64,000 nt of DNA from Pyramidobacter piscolens (GCA_004558205.1 SFDM01000010.1:1-64000), one strand, 5' to 3'. Shown: positions 22,044 to 30,816, numbered from the stretch's first letter. Notes: generated by a model from the letters alone, not told the origin. A program made the numbers and translations.

Positions 22044-23561
22044 TTACGCATCAAAGAGACTTTTACTGGAAAAAGAGGCGTCGCAGGTCAAATTCACGCC
22101 CAGCTTGCGGAAGCCGCTTTCGTCGCCTGGAGTAGGGATGTGGGACAGATGGCACTCTCTGTTGCGGAGGCTGCGCAGCTGTTCCACCGCCGCAGCTGCT
22201 GCCGGGTTGGTGGTGGCGCTGAGGCTGAGGGCGATCATGGTTTCTTCCAGGTCGAGAGCTAATTTTTTCTCCTCAAGGATGTTTTCCTTAAAATAGGAAA
22301 GGGACTTGATCAGGTTGACGGGCAGAAGGTCCAGGCTGTCGGGGATATGGGCCAGGACCTTGGCGGCGTTCAGTACGGCGCTTGATGCGGCGTGGAGAAG
22401 GGGAGAGTTCTTGCCTGTCACGATCGTTCCGTCTGGAAGTTCGATGGCCGCTCCCGTGAACACGCCTCCGTCGCCTTTATTCCGCGCCTGCCCTTCCTTG
22501 ACCGCTTCGCGGGCAGGGATGACCACCCGGCGGTACTCTGGAATCAGGTCAAGCTCCTTCATGATAAGCCCAATCCGCTGCAGGCAGGTCTTGTCGGTCT
22601 GTCCCAGAGCGACTTCGCAGGAAGCCCTGAAGTAACGCCGGATAATTTCCTGACAGGAAGCCTCGCGAACCACCTGGTCGTCGACGATGCCAAAACCGAT
22701 GCGGTTTACGCCCATATCGGTGGGGGAACGATACGAGGACTGTTCCCCGGTGATCCTGCATAAAATTCGCTTGAGTATGGGGAAGGCCTCAAGGTCGCGG
22801 TTGTAGTTGACGGTCTTTTCATCGTAGGCTTCAAGGTGGAAGTGGTCGATGAGGTTAATGTCCCCCAGATCGGCGGTCGCGGCTTCATAAGCCAGGTTTA
22901 GAGGATGCTTCAGAGGCATGTTCCATACGGGAAAGCTCTCGTACTTGGCATAGCCCGACCGGATGCCCCGTTTGTGATCGTGGTAGATCTGCGACAGGCA
23001 GGTGCCCAGTTTGCCGCTTCCCGGACCGGGCGCCGTGACGACGACGATGGGCTTGTTCGTGGGGATATAATCGTTGCGGCCGTATCCTTCTTCGCTGACG
23101 ATGGTGTCCACGTCGGTGGGATACCCTTTTGTTGTGTAGTGGGTATAGACGCGAATTCCCCTGTTTTCGAGACGGCGCTGGAATATCCGCGCCGTGGGCT
23201 GCCCTTCGAAGCGCGTAATGACGACGCCGGCTACGCGGATGCCTCTTCTCGTGAACTCGTCGATCAGTCTGAGGACCTCGGAATCGTAGGTCGTGCCGAA
23301 ATCGGCGCGTATCTTTTTACGCTCCACGTCGCCGGAATAGAGGCAGATAATGACCTCAGCCTGGTCTCTGAAGTTTTCCAAAAGGCGCATCTTGACATTG
23401 GGATCAAAGCCGGGAAGGCATCTTGCCGCATGATAGTCGAAAATCAGCTTGCCGCCAAATTCGAGATAAAGTTTATTGTCGTACCGTTTTACACGTTCAG
23501 CGATCGCGGCGGTTTGTTCGCGCAGATATCGTTCGTTATCGAAGCCTATCCTGAGATCCAT
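22044..23561 (-). CDS. DUF1846 domain protein
   Basis: 505 aa from ATG 23561 (MDLRIGFDNERYLREQ), the usual length and start for DUF1846; longer frames reach into the preceding gene. Characteristic segments: LYLEFGGKLIFDYHAARCLP, VVITRFEGQPTA, VVVTAPGPGSGKLGTC (P-loop-like), SPTDMGVNRIGFGI. Structures of family members show a two-lobed fold with a nucleotide-binding-like loop, but the biochemical role is not settled. It starts 8 nt after the ychJ-like stop; no strong SD, so translational coupling is likely. Confidence 0.88.
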   Translation of the reverse strand: MDLRIGFDNERYLREQTAAIAERVKRYDNKLYLEFGGKLIFDYHAARCLPGFDPNVKMRLLENFRDQAEVIICLYSGDVERKKIRADFGTTYDSEVLRLIDEFTRRGIRVAGVVITRFEGQPTARIFQRRLENRGIRVYTHYTTKGYPTDVDTIVSEEGYGRNDYIPTNKPIVVVTAPGPGSGKLGTCLSQIYHDHKRGIRSGYAKYESFPVWNMPLKHPLNLAYEAATADLGDINLIDHFHLEAYDEKTVNYNRDLEAFPILKRILCRITGEQSSYRSPTDMGVNRIGFGIVDDQVVREASCQEIIRRYFRASCEVALGQTDKTCLQRIGLIMKELDLIPEYRRVVIPAREAVKEGQARNKGDGGVFTGAAIELPDGTIVTGKNSPLLHAASSAVLNAAKVLAHIPDSLDLLPVNLIKSLSYFKENILEEKKLALDLEETMIALSLSATTNPAAAAAVEQLRSLRNRECHLSHIPTPGDESGFRKLGVNLTCDASFSSKSLFDA

Positions 23562-23569
23562 AACACAGC

Positions 23570-24061
23570 CTATTGATTTTTGCCGCAGCAGAACTTGTAC
23601 TTTTTCCCGCTTCCGCAGGGGCATGGATCGTTGCGCCCCACCTTGGGCGTAGGACGCACGTAGGTTTCGGTGACGATCTGACCGTCCACAAAGAACCATT
23701 GCCCGTCGTTTTTGCGGAAAAGGGCCTTTTCGTGATGATCCACTCGTTTGCCTTCGATCTCGAAGCTTGCTACAAACTCAACGAGCCCCTTGTCGTCTTT
23801 AGCGCCGCCCTCCACTGTCTTGCGAATTTCAAGCCCAAGCCACTTGGCCGACTGAGACCATTCCCGCGTCGCTTCTTCGCTGACGTTTTCCCGTGTTTCA
23901 GGGTCGTGGCTGGACATGATGAAGTCTATCGCGCCGGTGCTATAGGCTGCATAACGGGCTCTCATCAACTCTTCTGCCGTAACGGCGCGACGCGCGCCGT
24001 CAATGATTGGTTTGCAACAGGATTCAAATTCGCGGCCGGAGCCGCAGGGACAAAGGGACAT
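23570..24061 (-). CDS. YchJ-family protein with two SEC-C zinc motifs
   Basis: 163 aa. SEC-C motif at each end: CPCGSGREFESCC (residues 4-16) and DPCPCGSGKKYKFCCGK near the C-terminus, each able to bind one zinc. The central NTF2-like region (ARYAAYSTGAIDFIMSSHD; EFVASFEI) marks the YchJ/UPF0225 group. Function unproven; SEC-C motifs often bind ribosomes or SecB-like partners. First gene of the unit that continues into the DUF1846 gene. Confidence 0.88.
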   Translation of the reverse strand: MSLCPCGSGREFESCCKPIIDGARRAVTAEELMRARYAAYSTGAIDFIMSSHDPETRENVSEEATREWSQSAKWLGLEIRKTVEGGAKDDKGLVEFVASFEIEGKRVDHHEKALFRKNDGQWFFVDGQIVTETYVRPTPKVGRNDPCPCGSGKKYKFCCGKNQ

Positions 24062-24272
24062 GGTGGTACTCCTTTCAAGTGATATGATCAGAATGAAGAT
24101 GACGAACTTTTATGAAAGCTCAAGGCAATCTTTACGTCGCCATCGAAACGTAGATCATTATAACACCGAATCCGGCGAAGCGGCACGGACTGCAAAGAAC
24201 GCCACAGAAAAAGTATGATGGCGGAAAATATAAACTCGTTATTCAAAATGCACGAAATACGCTATGCTTGGC

Positions 24273-24300
24273 TTGAGTTTTTTTTAGATCGAGGTATACT
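24273..24300 (+). promoter_or_regulatory. Promoter of the permease leader
   Basis: TTGAGT (24273-24278), 16-nt spacer, TATACT (24295-24300). Start near 24307, or slightly earlier. Confidence 0.6.
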
Positions 24301-24302
24301 GT

Positions 24303-24366
24303 CTAAGCTCTGAACGAAGAAGCTCCGAATCGTTCTTAGTCTGCGGCCTCGTCGGAGCGTTTTTTT
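24303..24366 (+). promoter_or_regulatory. Candidate attenuator or small riboswitch before the permease
   Basis: Terminator: GCTCCGA (24322-24328) with TCGGAGC (24352-24358), then GTTTTTTT. Competing hairpin: CTAA-GAACGA (24303-24317) with TCGTTC-TTAG (24330-24339); its loop holds the terminator's 5' arm. About 60 nt in all, followed by about 165 nt to the permease start. I cannot match it to a known riboswitch consensus. Confidence 0.5.
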
Positions 24367-24533
24367 CCTGTCCCTAGGCTCCGCTGTTTTTCGCTCCCGT
24401 CGAGGGGCGGGCTGTAGTTTTTTTCTGTTTCCGAGTCTGTGTCTTTGTGGAGAATTAAAGAGGGAAGTCCTTTTGCAGTCGTTGGGAACGATCTCGGATG
24501 GATTTCTGATCGTACGTCAGGAGGTAGAAGATA

Positions 24534-25814
24534 ATGGACTTGCGTGCCTGGTCGGCATTGCTAATATTTGTCGCGGTGATTGCCGCGATAGCTTCGGGTA
24601 AAGTGAAATCTACGACGGCGACGCTGCTGGGCGCTTCGGTAATGTGCGTTACCGGCTTGATTTCGGGAAAACAGGTCATCGACGCGATCGACCACAATAC
24701 GGTGGGATTGCTTGTGGGCATGATGATCGTGGTGGGGATACTCTCAAAATGCGGAGTTTTCCAATATATCGCCGTGAAAGCGGTGAAGGTGACCCGAGGA
24801 AGAGGGACGTGGATCCTGTGGTCCATCTCTCTGATTACAGCCCTGCTTTCGGCGTTTCTCGACAATGTGACGACTGTTCTGCTGGTGACGCCTGTAGTGC
24901 TGTCGCTGTGCGACCTGATCGGTTTAAGCCCGCTGCCGCTTCTGATGGTCGAAGCCTTTGCCTCTACCATCGGCGGTACCGCAACCCTGATCGGCGATCC
25001 GCCGAACATGATTATCGGGTCCATGGCAGGCTTGTCCTTCAACGACTTCCTAAGAGTGCTGGCGCCTCTCGCTTTTGTGGTATGGATCGCGGCCACGGCC
25101 TATATGGGGCATTACTACCGGGCGGAGCTGAAGGCCGGACGGGACGCCACCACCCGGCTGAGCCAGGTTGACGAGACGAAGCTGATCACCGATAAAAAGC
25201 TCATGATCAAATCCCTGTGCGTGATGTTTTTTGTCCTGGGAGCCTTCGTCCTCCAGAGGCAGCTGCATATCGAGCCTTCCGTGGCGGCGCTGACGGCCGC
25301 GGGGTTCCTTCTGATCATCACGAGCGTCGACGATTCCACGATCATCAGAGACGAGGTGGGCTGGCCGACGATCATGTACTTTGTCTCGCTTTTTGTGATG
25401 GGCGGCGGACTAAGGGCAACAGGCGTTATTTCCGCCATTGCGCGGGTGATGACGGTCCTCTTCTCCGGAAATTACCTGCTGATGATCCTTGGCGTGCTTT
25501 GGATATCGGGGATATCCTGCATTTTTATCAACAGCGCCGCCTTTGCGGCGATTTTTGTCTATGTCGTAGCGGAAATGGCCGCGGAGACGGGAATGAACGC
25601 CGTCCCGCTTTACTGGGCGCTTGCCATGGGAGCCTGCCTCGGCGGCAACGGCAGTTACTTGGGAGCGGCTGCAAATGCCGTCATGGCTGACCTTGCGACG
25701 AAAAACGGTATTGACGTTCCCTTTGGATATTTTATGAAGCTCGGGCTGCGCGTGGTCTTTTTGTCGCTGGCCTTTTCCTCGGCCGCGTTGGTTTTAATCT
25801 GGAAGTTATCCTAA
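24534..25814 (+). CDS. ArsB/NhaD (IT superfamily) membrane transporter
   Basis: 426 aa, about 11 membrane helices. Signature near residue 140: STIGGTATLIGDPPNMIIGS, with the matching second-repeat segment ALAMGACLGGNGSYLGAAAN near 365, typical of ArsB/NhaD and SLC13-like ion transporters. May carry Na+/H+, arsenite, citrate or another anion; no ars genes flank it, so arsenite is not favoured. SD AGGAGG 24518-24523. Preceded by a terminator-bearing leader and followed by a CBS-domain gene that could sense nucleotides or regulate it. Confidence 0.85.
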   Translation: MDLRAWSALLIFVAVIAAIASGKVKSTTATLLGASVMCVTGLISGKQVIDAIDHNTVGLLVGMMIVVGILSKCGVFQYIAVKAVKVTRGRGTWILWSISLITALLSAFLDNVTTVLLVTPVVLSLCDLIGLSPLPLLMVEAFASTIGGTATLIGDPPNMIIGSMAGLSFNDFLRVLAPLAFVVWIAATAYMGHYYRAELKAGRDATTRLSQVDETKLITDKKLMIKSLCVMFFVLGAFVLQRQLHIEPSVAALTAAGFLLIITSVDDSTIIRDEVGWPTIMYFVSLFVMGGGLRATGVISAIARVMTVLFSGNYLLMILGVLWISGISCIFINSAAFAAIFVYVVAEMAAETGMNAVPLYWALAMGACLGGNGSYLGAAANAVMADLATKNGIDVPFGYFMKLGLRVVFLSLAFSSAALVLIWKLS

Positions 25815-25878
25815 AAGAGGGCTCCGTGGTGTACAATAAGAGTCTATTCTAAGGAAGTCCTGAACGAGGGGCGCTGTA

Positions 25879-26385
25879 TTGATAGCTTCCCGTTTGTCGG
25901 CTGACGTCTATTATATGAAGGAGCTGAGCAATGTGCAAATAGGAGAGCTCATGGATCGGGATCTGACGGCTTTGCACGAAGATAATACCGTGGCTGAAGC
26001 GATTGAAACGCTTTTGCGCCACCGCATGACGGGATTGCCTGTTCTCGACGCTGACTGCCGTGTGCTGGGGTTTGTCAGCGAAGAAGACATCATCAAGGCC
26101 GCTCTGCCTGACTACGTGTCGAAATTGCCCTCATCCGCCTTTCTTCCTGACTATGGCCAATTTTCGGTCAGGCTGGCGGCAATCGCTTCTAAACCTGTGT
26201 CGGAGATTATGCATCGCAATGCCGTGACCTTTGACGAGAGCGACAGCGATTTCGCGGTGGCATCTGCCATGATCCGGCGCCATATCAAGGTGGCGCCCGT
26301 CCTCAAAGACGGCGTGATGCAGGGCATTATCAGCCGCGCCTATTTAATTCGCTGCATGATGAGATCGGGCGGGGCCAAAAGTTAA
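25879..26385 (+). CDS. CBS-domain pair protein
   Basis: 168 aa; TTG start 25879 with GAGGGG 7 nt upstream (the in-frame ATG 36 nt later has no SD). Two CBS motifs: IGELMDRDLTALHEDNTVAE to GFVSEEDIIKA, and VSEIMHRNAVTFDESDSDF to GIISRAYLIR. CBS pairs bind adenine nucleotides or SAM and act as energy sensors. Stand-alone; the partner is unknown, perhaps the upstream transporter 64 nt away. Confidence 0.88.
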   Translation: MIASRLSADVYYMKELSNVQIGELMDRDLTALHEDNTVAEAIETLLRHRMTGLPVLDADCRVLGFVSEEDIIKAALPDYVSKLPSSAFLPDYGQFSVRLAAIASKPVSEIMHRNAVTFDESDSDFAVASAMIRRHIKVAPVLKDGVMQGIISRAYLIRCMMRSGGAKS

Positions 26386-26470
26386 AACAACGATGCGGCG
26401 GGCTGCCTCCATCACTCGGGGAATGGGGCGTCCCGTCCTTTTCTACGGCTGAAACTGGCAGGCAAAAATC

Positions 26471-26510
26471 CGGCGAAACTTCATGCAAAAAGAGGTTCCG
26501 CCGTTTTTTT
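26471..26510 (+). terminator. Terminator after the CBS gene
   Basis: Arm CGGCGAAAC (26471-26479) with GTTCCGCCG (26495-26503), one mismatch, followed by TTTTTTT. Confidence 0.8.
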
Positions 26511-26616
26511 GTACTTCGCCGGAGCTTGTCTTTCTCCGCCGCAGGGGATATCATTTATGCCACTGCCGTTCAGAATGGACGACAGGATGGCCATTGCCGC
26601 CGGGGGGATGTTTTTT

Positions 26617-28458
26617 ATGGATGATAGACTCAAAGTATTGAAGCACTATTTCGGATACGCCTCCTTCAGGGAAGGGCAGGAAAAATTGATCGACGCCGCG
26701 CTGAATGGGCGTGACGCCTTTGGAATCATGCCTACGGGGGCTGGCAAATCGATCTGCTACCAGGTCCCCGCGCTGATGAGCGATAAAATCGCCATCGTGA
26801 TTTCTCCGCTGGTTTCGCTGATGAAAGACCAGGTTATGGCGCTGGTCGAGGCGGGGGTCAAGGCCGCCTATATCAACACTCTGTTAACGCCGGGGCAGAT
26901 ACAGATTGTCCTGAAGCGCGCTCTGGCCGGTGAATATAAAATTATCTACGTCGCTCCTGAGAGGCTGCTGACCTATGGGTTTCAGAATTTTGTGATGAAC
27001 TCGCCCATTGGTTCCGTGACGATCGATGAAGCTCACTGCGTGTCCAAGTGGGGACAGGACTTCCGCCCGAGCTATCTCGACATCAGGACGTTTATAGAAG
27101 GCTTGCCGGAACGACCGGTCGTCAGCGCCTTCACGGCCACGGCCACGCAAAAAGTGCGGGACGACGTGGTGGAGCTTTTGGGACTGCGGGATCCCTGTAT
27201 GGTCATCACTGGGTTCGACCGGAAGAATCTCTTTTTTGAAGTGCGCCATCCCACGGACAAGATGGCGGAGGTTCTGCGCATCATCCAGGATTACCGGGAG
27301 AAAAGCGGCATCGTTTACTGCGCGACCAGGAAGAACGTCAACGAGGTCTGCGAAATGCTGTGCAGGCAGGGTATCGAAGCGACCCGCTATCACGCGGGAT
27401 TGAGCGATGCCGAGCGCTGCCGTAACCAGGACGACTTCATCAATGACCGGAAAACGGTCATGGCGGCGACCAACGCCTTTGGGATGGGTATCGATAAATC
27501 AAACGTTTCCTATGTGATCCACTATAATATGCCTGGCGACATAGAGAGCTACTATCAGGAAGCGGGGCGCGCGGGGCGCGACGGCGAACCGGCGCAGTGC
27601 ATTCTGCTCTACGGCGGCCAGGATGTGAGGACGCACGAATTCTTCATTGAACACATGAACGAGAATGAATCGGCGGACGAGGGAACACTGGCGGAGCTTC
27701 AGGCCCGCGCCCGGGAACGCCTGAAAGTAATGACCTTTTATTGTTTTACTATGGACTGTCTGCGCGGTTATATTCTGCGCTACTTCGGTGAGGACGCTCC
27801 GGCCCGGTGCGAAAACTGCGGGAACTGCAAACGCGTCCTTGAACAGGTCGATATCTCCATCGACGCCCAGAAAGTGCTGTCCTGCGTGAAGCGGGCCGGA
27901 CAGCGGTGGGGTGTGAAGATGATCGTCGATACGCTCCGGGGCAGCAAGGCCGAAAAACTGACCAAGGCCGGGCTGGACAGGCTGACAACCTACGGAATTA
28001 TGAGCGGCACCCCCGAGAGGCGGCTTCGCGACATTATCCAGTTCCTCTTGCAGGAAAATTACCTCCATACCGAGGGCGGCGATTATCCCACGCTCTCGCT
28101 CGGAGCCCGGGCACGGGAAGTCCTGTACGACCGCAAGAAAATAGTCGCGTCGCTGCCGCAGATCGAAAACCGTCAGACCAGAAAGTCCGAGAGGGCGGAA
28201 CGAAAGGCCCGGATCATTTCGACAAGCCGCCCGGAGCTCTATGAACGGCTGAAGGCTCTGCGCTTTGAACTGGCTCAGGAAAAAGGCGTTCCCGCCTTTA
28301 TGGTTTTTTCCAACGCGACGCTGACGGATATGAGCGAAAGGCTGCCCCGCACTCCTGACGAGTTTCTGGAGGTCTCCGGCGTGGGAGAGCGGAAAGCCGA
28401 CGAATATGGGGACCTCTTTTTAGAGGCGATCCATTCATGGCTGGACGAACAGGGATAA
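26617..28458 (+). CDS. recQ: ATP-dependent DNA helicase RecQ
   Basis: 613 aa from ATG 26617 (MDDRLKVLKHYFG), 9 nt after GGGGGG. Order: helicase core 1-335 with Walker A MPTGAGKSICYQ, DEAH box TIDEAHCVSKWGQDFRPSY, motif VI QEAGRAGRDG; zinc-binding segment CENCGNCKR; RQC winged helix (QKVLSCVKRAGQRWGVKMI); HRDC domain at the end (LKALRFELAQEKGVPAFMVF). Unwinds forks and recombination intermediates. Confidence 0.96.
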   Translation: MDDRLKVLKHYFGYASFREGQEKLIDAALNGRDAFGIMPTGAGKSICYQVPALMSDKIAIVISPLVSLMKDQVMALVEAGVKAAYINTLLTPGQIQIVLKRALAGEYKIIYVAPERLLTYGFQNFVMNSPIGSVTIDEAHCVSKWGQDFRPSYLDIRTFIEGLPERPVVSAFTATATQKVRDDVVELLGLRDPCMVITGFDRKNLFFEVRHPTDKMAEVLRIIQDYREKSGIVYCATRKNVNEVCEMLCRQGIEATRYHAGLSDAERCRNQDDFINDRKTVMAATNAFGMGIDKSNVSYVIHYNMPGDIESYYQEAGRAGRDGEPAQCILLYGGQDVRTHEFFIEHMNENESADEGTLAELQARARERLKVMTFYCFTMDCLRGYILRYFGEDAPARCENCGNCKRVLEQVDISIDAQKVLSCVKRAGQRWGVKMIVDTLRGSKAEKLTKAGLDRLTTYGIMSGTPERRLRDIIQFLLQENYLHTEGGDYPTLSLGARAREVLYDRKKIVASLPQIENRQTRKSERAERKARIISTSRPELYERLKALRFELAQEKGVPAFMVFSNATLTDMSERLPRTPDEFLEVSGVGERKADEYGDLFLEAIHSWLDEQG

Positions 28459-28507
28459 CCCTTGGAGTTACGATGAAAATTGCTGCTCCAGAATATGTCA
28501 TCTTTTG

Positions 28508-28528
28508 TTATTGACTTGGTGACAATAA
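28508..28528. promoter_or_regulatory. Inverted repeat over the bioY -35 region
   Basis: TTATTG, 9-nt spacer, CAATAA: perfect 6-bp half-sites overlapping TTGACT. Candidate operator, possibly for a biotin-responsive repressor; not a clear match to the classical BirA site. Confidence 0.4.
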
Positions 28529-28539
28529 AACTGTACACT
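28511..28539 (+). promoter_or_regulatory. bioY promoter
   Basis: TTGACT (28511-28516), 17-nt spacer, TACACT (28534-28539). Start near 28546, inside the 5' arm or loop of the following hairpin. Confidence 0.65.
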
Positions 28540-28571
28540 CCCCCTGATCAAAAGGACAGGGGGAGTTTTTA
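28537..28571 (+). terminator. recQ terminator whose 3' arm contains the bioY SD
   Basis: 10-bp stem ACTCCCCCTG (28537-28546)/CAGGGGGAGT (28557-28566), then TTTTTAT and the bioY ATG at 28573. The only bioY SD (GGGGGAG) is in the 3' arm. Confidence 0.8.
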
Positions 28572-28572
28572 T

Positions 28573-29130
28573 ATGAAACTGCACGTGATGACTCGAATCG
28601 CTTTAATGACGGCGCTCTGTGTTGTGGGCGGACTGATCCGTATTCCCTTGGGCCCGGTGCCCATGACACTGAACAGTTTTTTTGCGGCGTTGTCTGGGCT
28701 GCTTTTAGGGGCTTCCGCCGGTGCGTGGTCGCAGCTTCTGTATGTCCTGATCGGACTGCTGGGGCTGCCGATTTTCTCCTTTGGCGGCGGACCGTCGAGC
28801 GTGATGCATCCGACCTTCGGATTCATTATAGGATACGGGCTGTGCGCCTGGCTGTGTGGACGGCTGCTGACGGGGAAAATTACTTTTTTCAAGGTGGTCC
28901 GGGCCGTTCTGGCCGGCTTCGCTGCGCTCTATTGCATTGGGGTTCCCTGGCTGTGGTTCGTCTTCAATTATGTGATGAACAGCAGCATGACCTTTGGCCG
29001 CGCCCTTTATGCTGGCTGCGCCGTCTTCATACCAGGCGATCTCCTGAAGGTTGTGGTTCTCGCTTTTATCATCAGCAGGATCCATTCCGCGTCGGCGATC
29101 GAAGCCTTCCATAAAGGGAGCGGGGAGTAG
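28573..29130 (+). CDS. bioY: Biotin transporter S component BioY
   Basis: 185 aa, six membrane helices. Substrate-binding S component of an ECF biotin transporter, able to work alone or with EcfAA'T. Family hallmarks: GGLIRIPLGPVPMTLNSFFA, LLLGASAGAWSQLLYVLIGL, GLPIFSFGGGPS and HPTFGFIIGY. ATG 28573 immediately after the hairpin; the longer upstream frame runs through promoter and hairpin. No bio genes or ECF ATPases are nearby. Confidence 0.95.
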   Translation: MKLHVMTRIALMTALCVVGGLIRIPLGPVPMTLNSFFAALSGLLLGASAGAWSQLLYVLIGLLGLPIFSFGGGPSSVMHPTFGFIIGYGLCAWLCGRLLTGKITFFKVVRAVLAGFAALYCIGVPWLWFVFNYVMNSSMTFGRALYAGCAVFIPGDLLKVVVLAFIISRIHSASAIEAFHKGSGE

Positions 29131-29336
29131 AACGAAAGGGCGGAAAAACCTTTGGAGGAGGTAGAGAATACTTTTTGATATCAACATATCCTTAGAGCCA
29201 TATGTGATATAGGTTGAAAGTCTTTTGTGCGTAAGTCTTGTTAGGGATTTACATCATAATTAATAAATAATAGACCTTTATAGCTCCATATTAGTTGATC
29301 AATACATAGAAAATTTGTATCATCGACTTTTTTCAT
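29131..29336. other. AT-rich intergenic stretch
   Basis: About 200 nt, clearly more AT-rich than its surroundings, with short palindromic bits (e.g. CCATATG, GATATC). I see no gene; the promoter of the small-protein pair lies at its end. Confidence 0.5.
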
Positions 29337-29365
29337 TTGCCTCCGTTCGTAAAAAATGATAGAAT
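29337..29365 (+). promoter_or_regulatory. Promoter of the small-protein pair
   Basis: TTGCCT (29337-29342), 17-nt spacer, TAGAAT (29360-29365). Confidence 0.65.
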
Positions 29366-29394
29366 GTAGACAAATAGAAAGGGAGGTATAGTGT

Positions 29395-29634
29395 ATGAAG
29401 CGTATAAAGGCGGCCTGCATTGACCAAACGATTTATTTCCAGCCCAAAGAGGATATCCCCCGTGAAGCCGCTGACCTGGCGGTAAAAGAAGAGGTTGAGC
29501 ACTATAAAGCGCTGCTTGGCCGGAACAGGACAAAGTACAAACTGGTCGAGGAGACCGTCCAACCTGACGGATCGATCATTCTCAAGATCAAGAAGCAGTA
29601 CAACAACCACAATTGCGGGAACTATTTGGATTAG
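29395..29634 (+). CDS. Small protein of unknown function, paralog A
   Basis: 79 aa, ATG 29395 after GGGAGG. Basic N-terminus (MKRIKAACIDQTIYFQPKE), a helical middle (REAADLAVKEEVEHYKALLG) and the ending KKQYNNHNCGNYLD. About half the residues match the next gene, including the KYK-(L/I)-(L/V)-E core and KQYNN-CG-Y ending. No membrane segment. The paired conservation with intact ends implies selection; no function is known to me. Confidence 0.85.
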   Translation: MKRIKAACIDQTIYFQPKEDIPREAADLAVKEEVEHYKALLGRNRTKYKLVEETVQPDGSIILKIKKQYNNHNCGNYLD

Positions 29635-29669
29635 CAGTTTGACGCTGGAAATAAAAGGGAGGTTGCAAC

Positions 29670-29912
29670 ATGAGACGTATTCGCTATGCCTGTCTGGAAG
29701 AGACGATCCATTTTCTGCTGAAAGAAGAGTGGGCGGACCGAGCGGCGGCTGCGAGAGCCGTCCAGGAGGAAGTGGCTCTGTATAAAACTCAGCTGGAGCA
29801 AAGCCGCAAAAAATACAAGATCTTGGAACAGTCCCTTCAGCCCGATCAGTCGGTGATCATGAAGGTGCTGAAGCAGTACAACAACTACGACTGCGGCGAC
29901 TATATCCAATAA
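29670..29912 (+). CDS. Small protein of unknown function, paralog B
   Basis: 80 aa, ATG 29670 after GGGAGG. MRRIRYACLEETIHFLLKEE, a helical middle (RAVQEEVALYKTQLEQSRKK), ending KVLKQYNNYDCGDYIQ. Tandem duplicate of the gene 35 nt upstream; both share one promoter and the following terminator. The shared single Cys and Asn/Tyr-rich C-terminus may be functional (metal or partner binding), which is a guess. Confidence 0.85.
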   Translation: MRRIRYACLEETIHFLLKEEWADRAAAARAVQEEVALYKTQLEQSRKKYKILEQSLQPDQSVIMKVLKQYNNYDCGDYIQ

Positions 29913-29936
29913 TGCCGGAGAATTGCGCAGGACAGC

Positions 29937-29989
29937 AAAAAACGAGGAATGCCGTTCCGGGGTTTCACGGACGGCATTCCTCGTTTTTT
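29937..29989. terminator. Bidirectional terminator, small-protein pair / rsmA
   Basis: 19-bp stem (29937-29955 with 29971-29989), A6/T6 outer ends. The last rsmA codons on the minus strand lie in the right arm. Confidence 0.92.
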
Positions 29990-30792
29990 GCGTTTTCTTT
30001 CAGCAGCGAATACAGGGAAAACCATTGCGGGGACAAAAGTTCTTCAGCGCGGGCGTTCGACGGAATTTGACATTCCTCCATGGCGTCGGCAATCAAATTC
30101 TTGGGAAAACCGGCAGAAAGGAGGTTGTTGGCCAACGTTTTCCTTCGCTGGGCAAAGGCGCCGCGCATCAATTCCTTCCAGAGCCCATCGCCGGCGAGGC
30201 GCCTACGGCGTTCGATCCGCAGAAGGATCAGCGAGGAATTTACCTTGGGAGGCGGATTAAAGGAGCCAGGGGAAACCCGCAGAAAAGGACGCAGGGTTCC
30301 CATCAGTTCCAGCGTAATTCCCAGAGGATACCGCTCTTTTGTGCGGGCCGGGGATATGAGCCGGTCGGCGGCTTCCTTTTGGACCATCAATATAATGAGC
30401 TCCAAGTTGGAGGGAGCCAGTTCTTCAAGGATCTTCCAGATCAGCGGCGTGGTGATGTTGTAGGGGATATTGGCGAGAATCTTGTTAGGCTGGGGGCTTA
30501 AACTGCTGAAAGAAATCTGCAGGGCGTCCGCCCAGGTTATTTGAAATTTGTTGGGGAAGGATTGTTCCATGGGATGAAGCCAAGGTTCCAGCCTCCTGTC
30601 GATCTCGACGGCGTGAAGAAAGGCACAGGGGCTTTCCAAAAGTTCCCGGGTCAGCGCGCCCTGGCCGGGGCCGATTTCCAGGAGCACGTCCGACAGGCCG
30701 ATAGCCCCCGCTTCCACAGTACGGCGGATCACTTCTCGATTGACGAGAAAGTTTTGTCCGAGACTGATTTTATGGGAGAAGTCTCGAGCCAT
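29965..30792 (-). CDS. rsmA: 16S rRNA dimethyladenosine transferase
   Basis: 275 aa from ATG 30792 (MARDFSHKISLGQNFLV); the longer frame runs back into tRNA-Pro and is not real. Dimethylates the two adjacent adenines in the 16S 3' hairpin, a late 30S step. SAM motif I LLEIGPGQGALTREL, motif II AVEID, motif IV NIPYNITTPLIWKIL, C-terminal helical domain FAQRRKTLANNL. The last codons and stop lie in the terminator arm. Confidence 0.96.
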   Translation of the reverse strand: MARDFSHKISLGQNFLVNREVIRRTVEAGAIGLSDVLLEIGPGQGALTRELLESPCAFLHAVEIDRRLEPWLHPMEQSFPNKFQITWADALQISFSSLSPQPNKILANIPYNITTPLIWKILEELAPSNLELIILMVQKEAADRLISPARTKERYPLGITLELMGTLRPFLRVSPGSFNPPPKVNSSLILLRIERRRRLAGDGLWKELMRGAFAQRRKTLANNLLSAGFPKNLIADAMEECQIPSNARAEELLSPQWFSLYSLLKENAKNEECRP

Positions 30793-30816
30793 TTTTTCAT
30801 CACCTTTGACTAAAAA

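Noticed and set aside
23561..23699. N-terminal extension of the DUF1846 gene
   Set aside because: The extra 46 codons overlap the end of the YchJ-like gene and encode an Arg/Gln-rich stretch without homology; family members begin at the later ATG.
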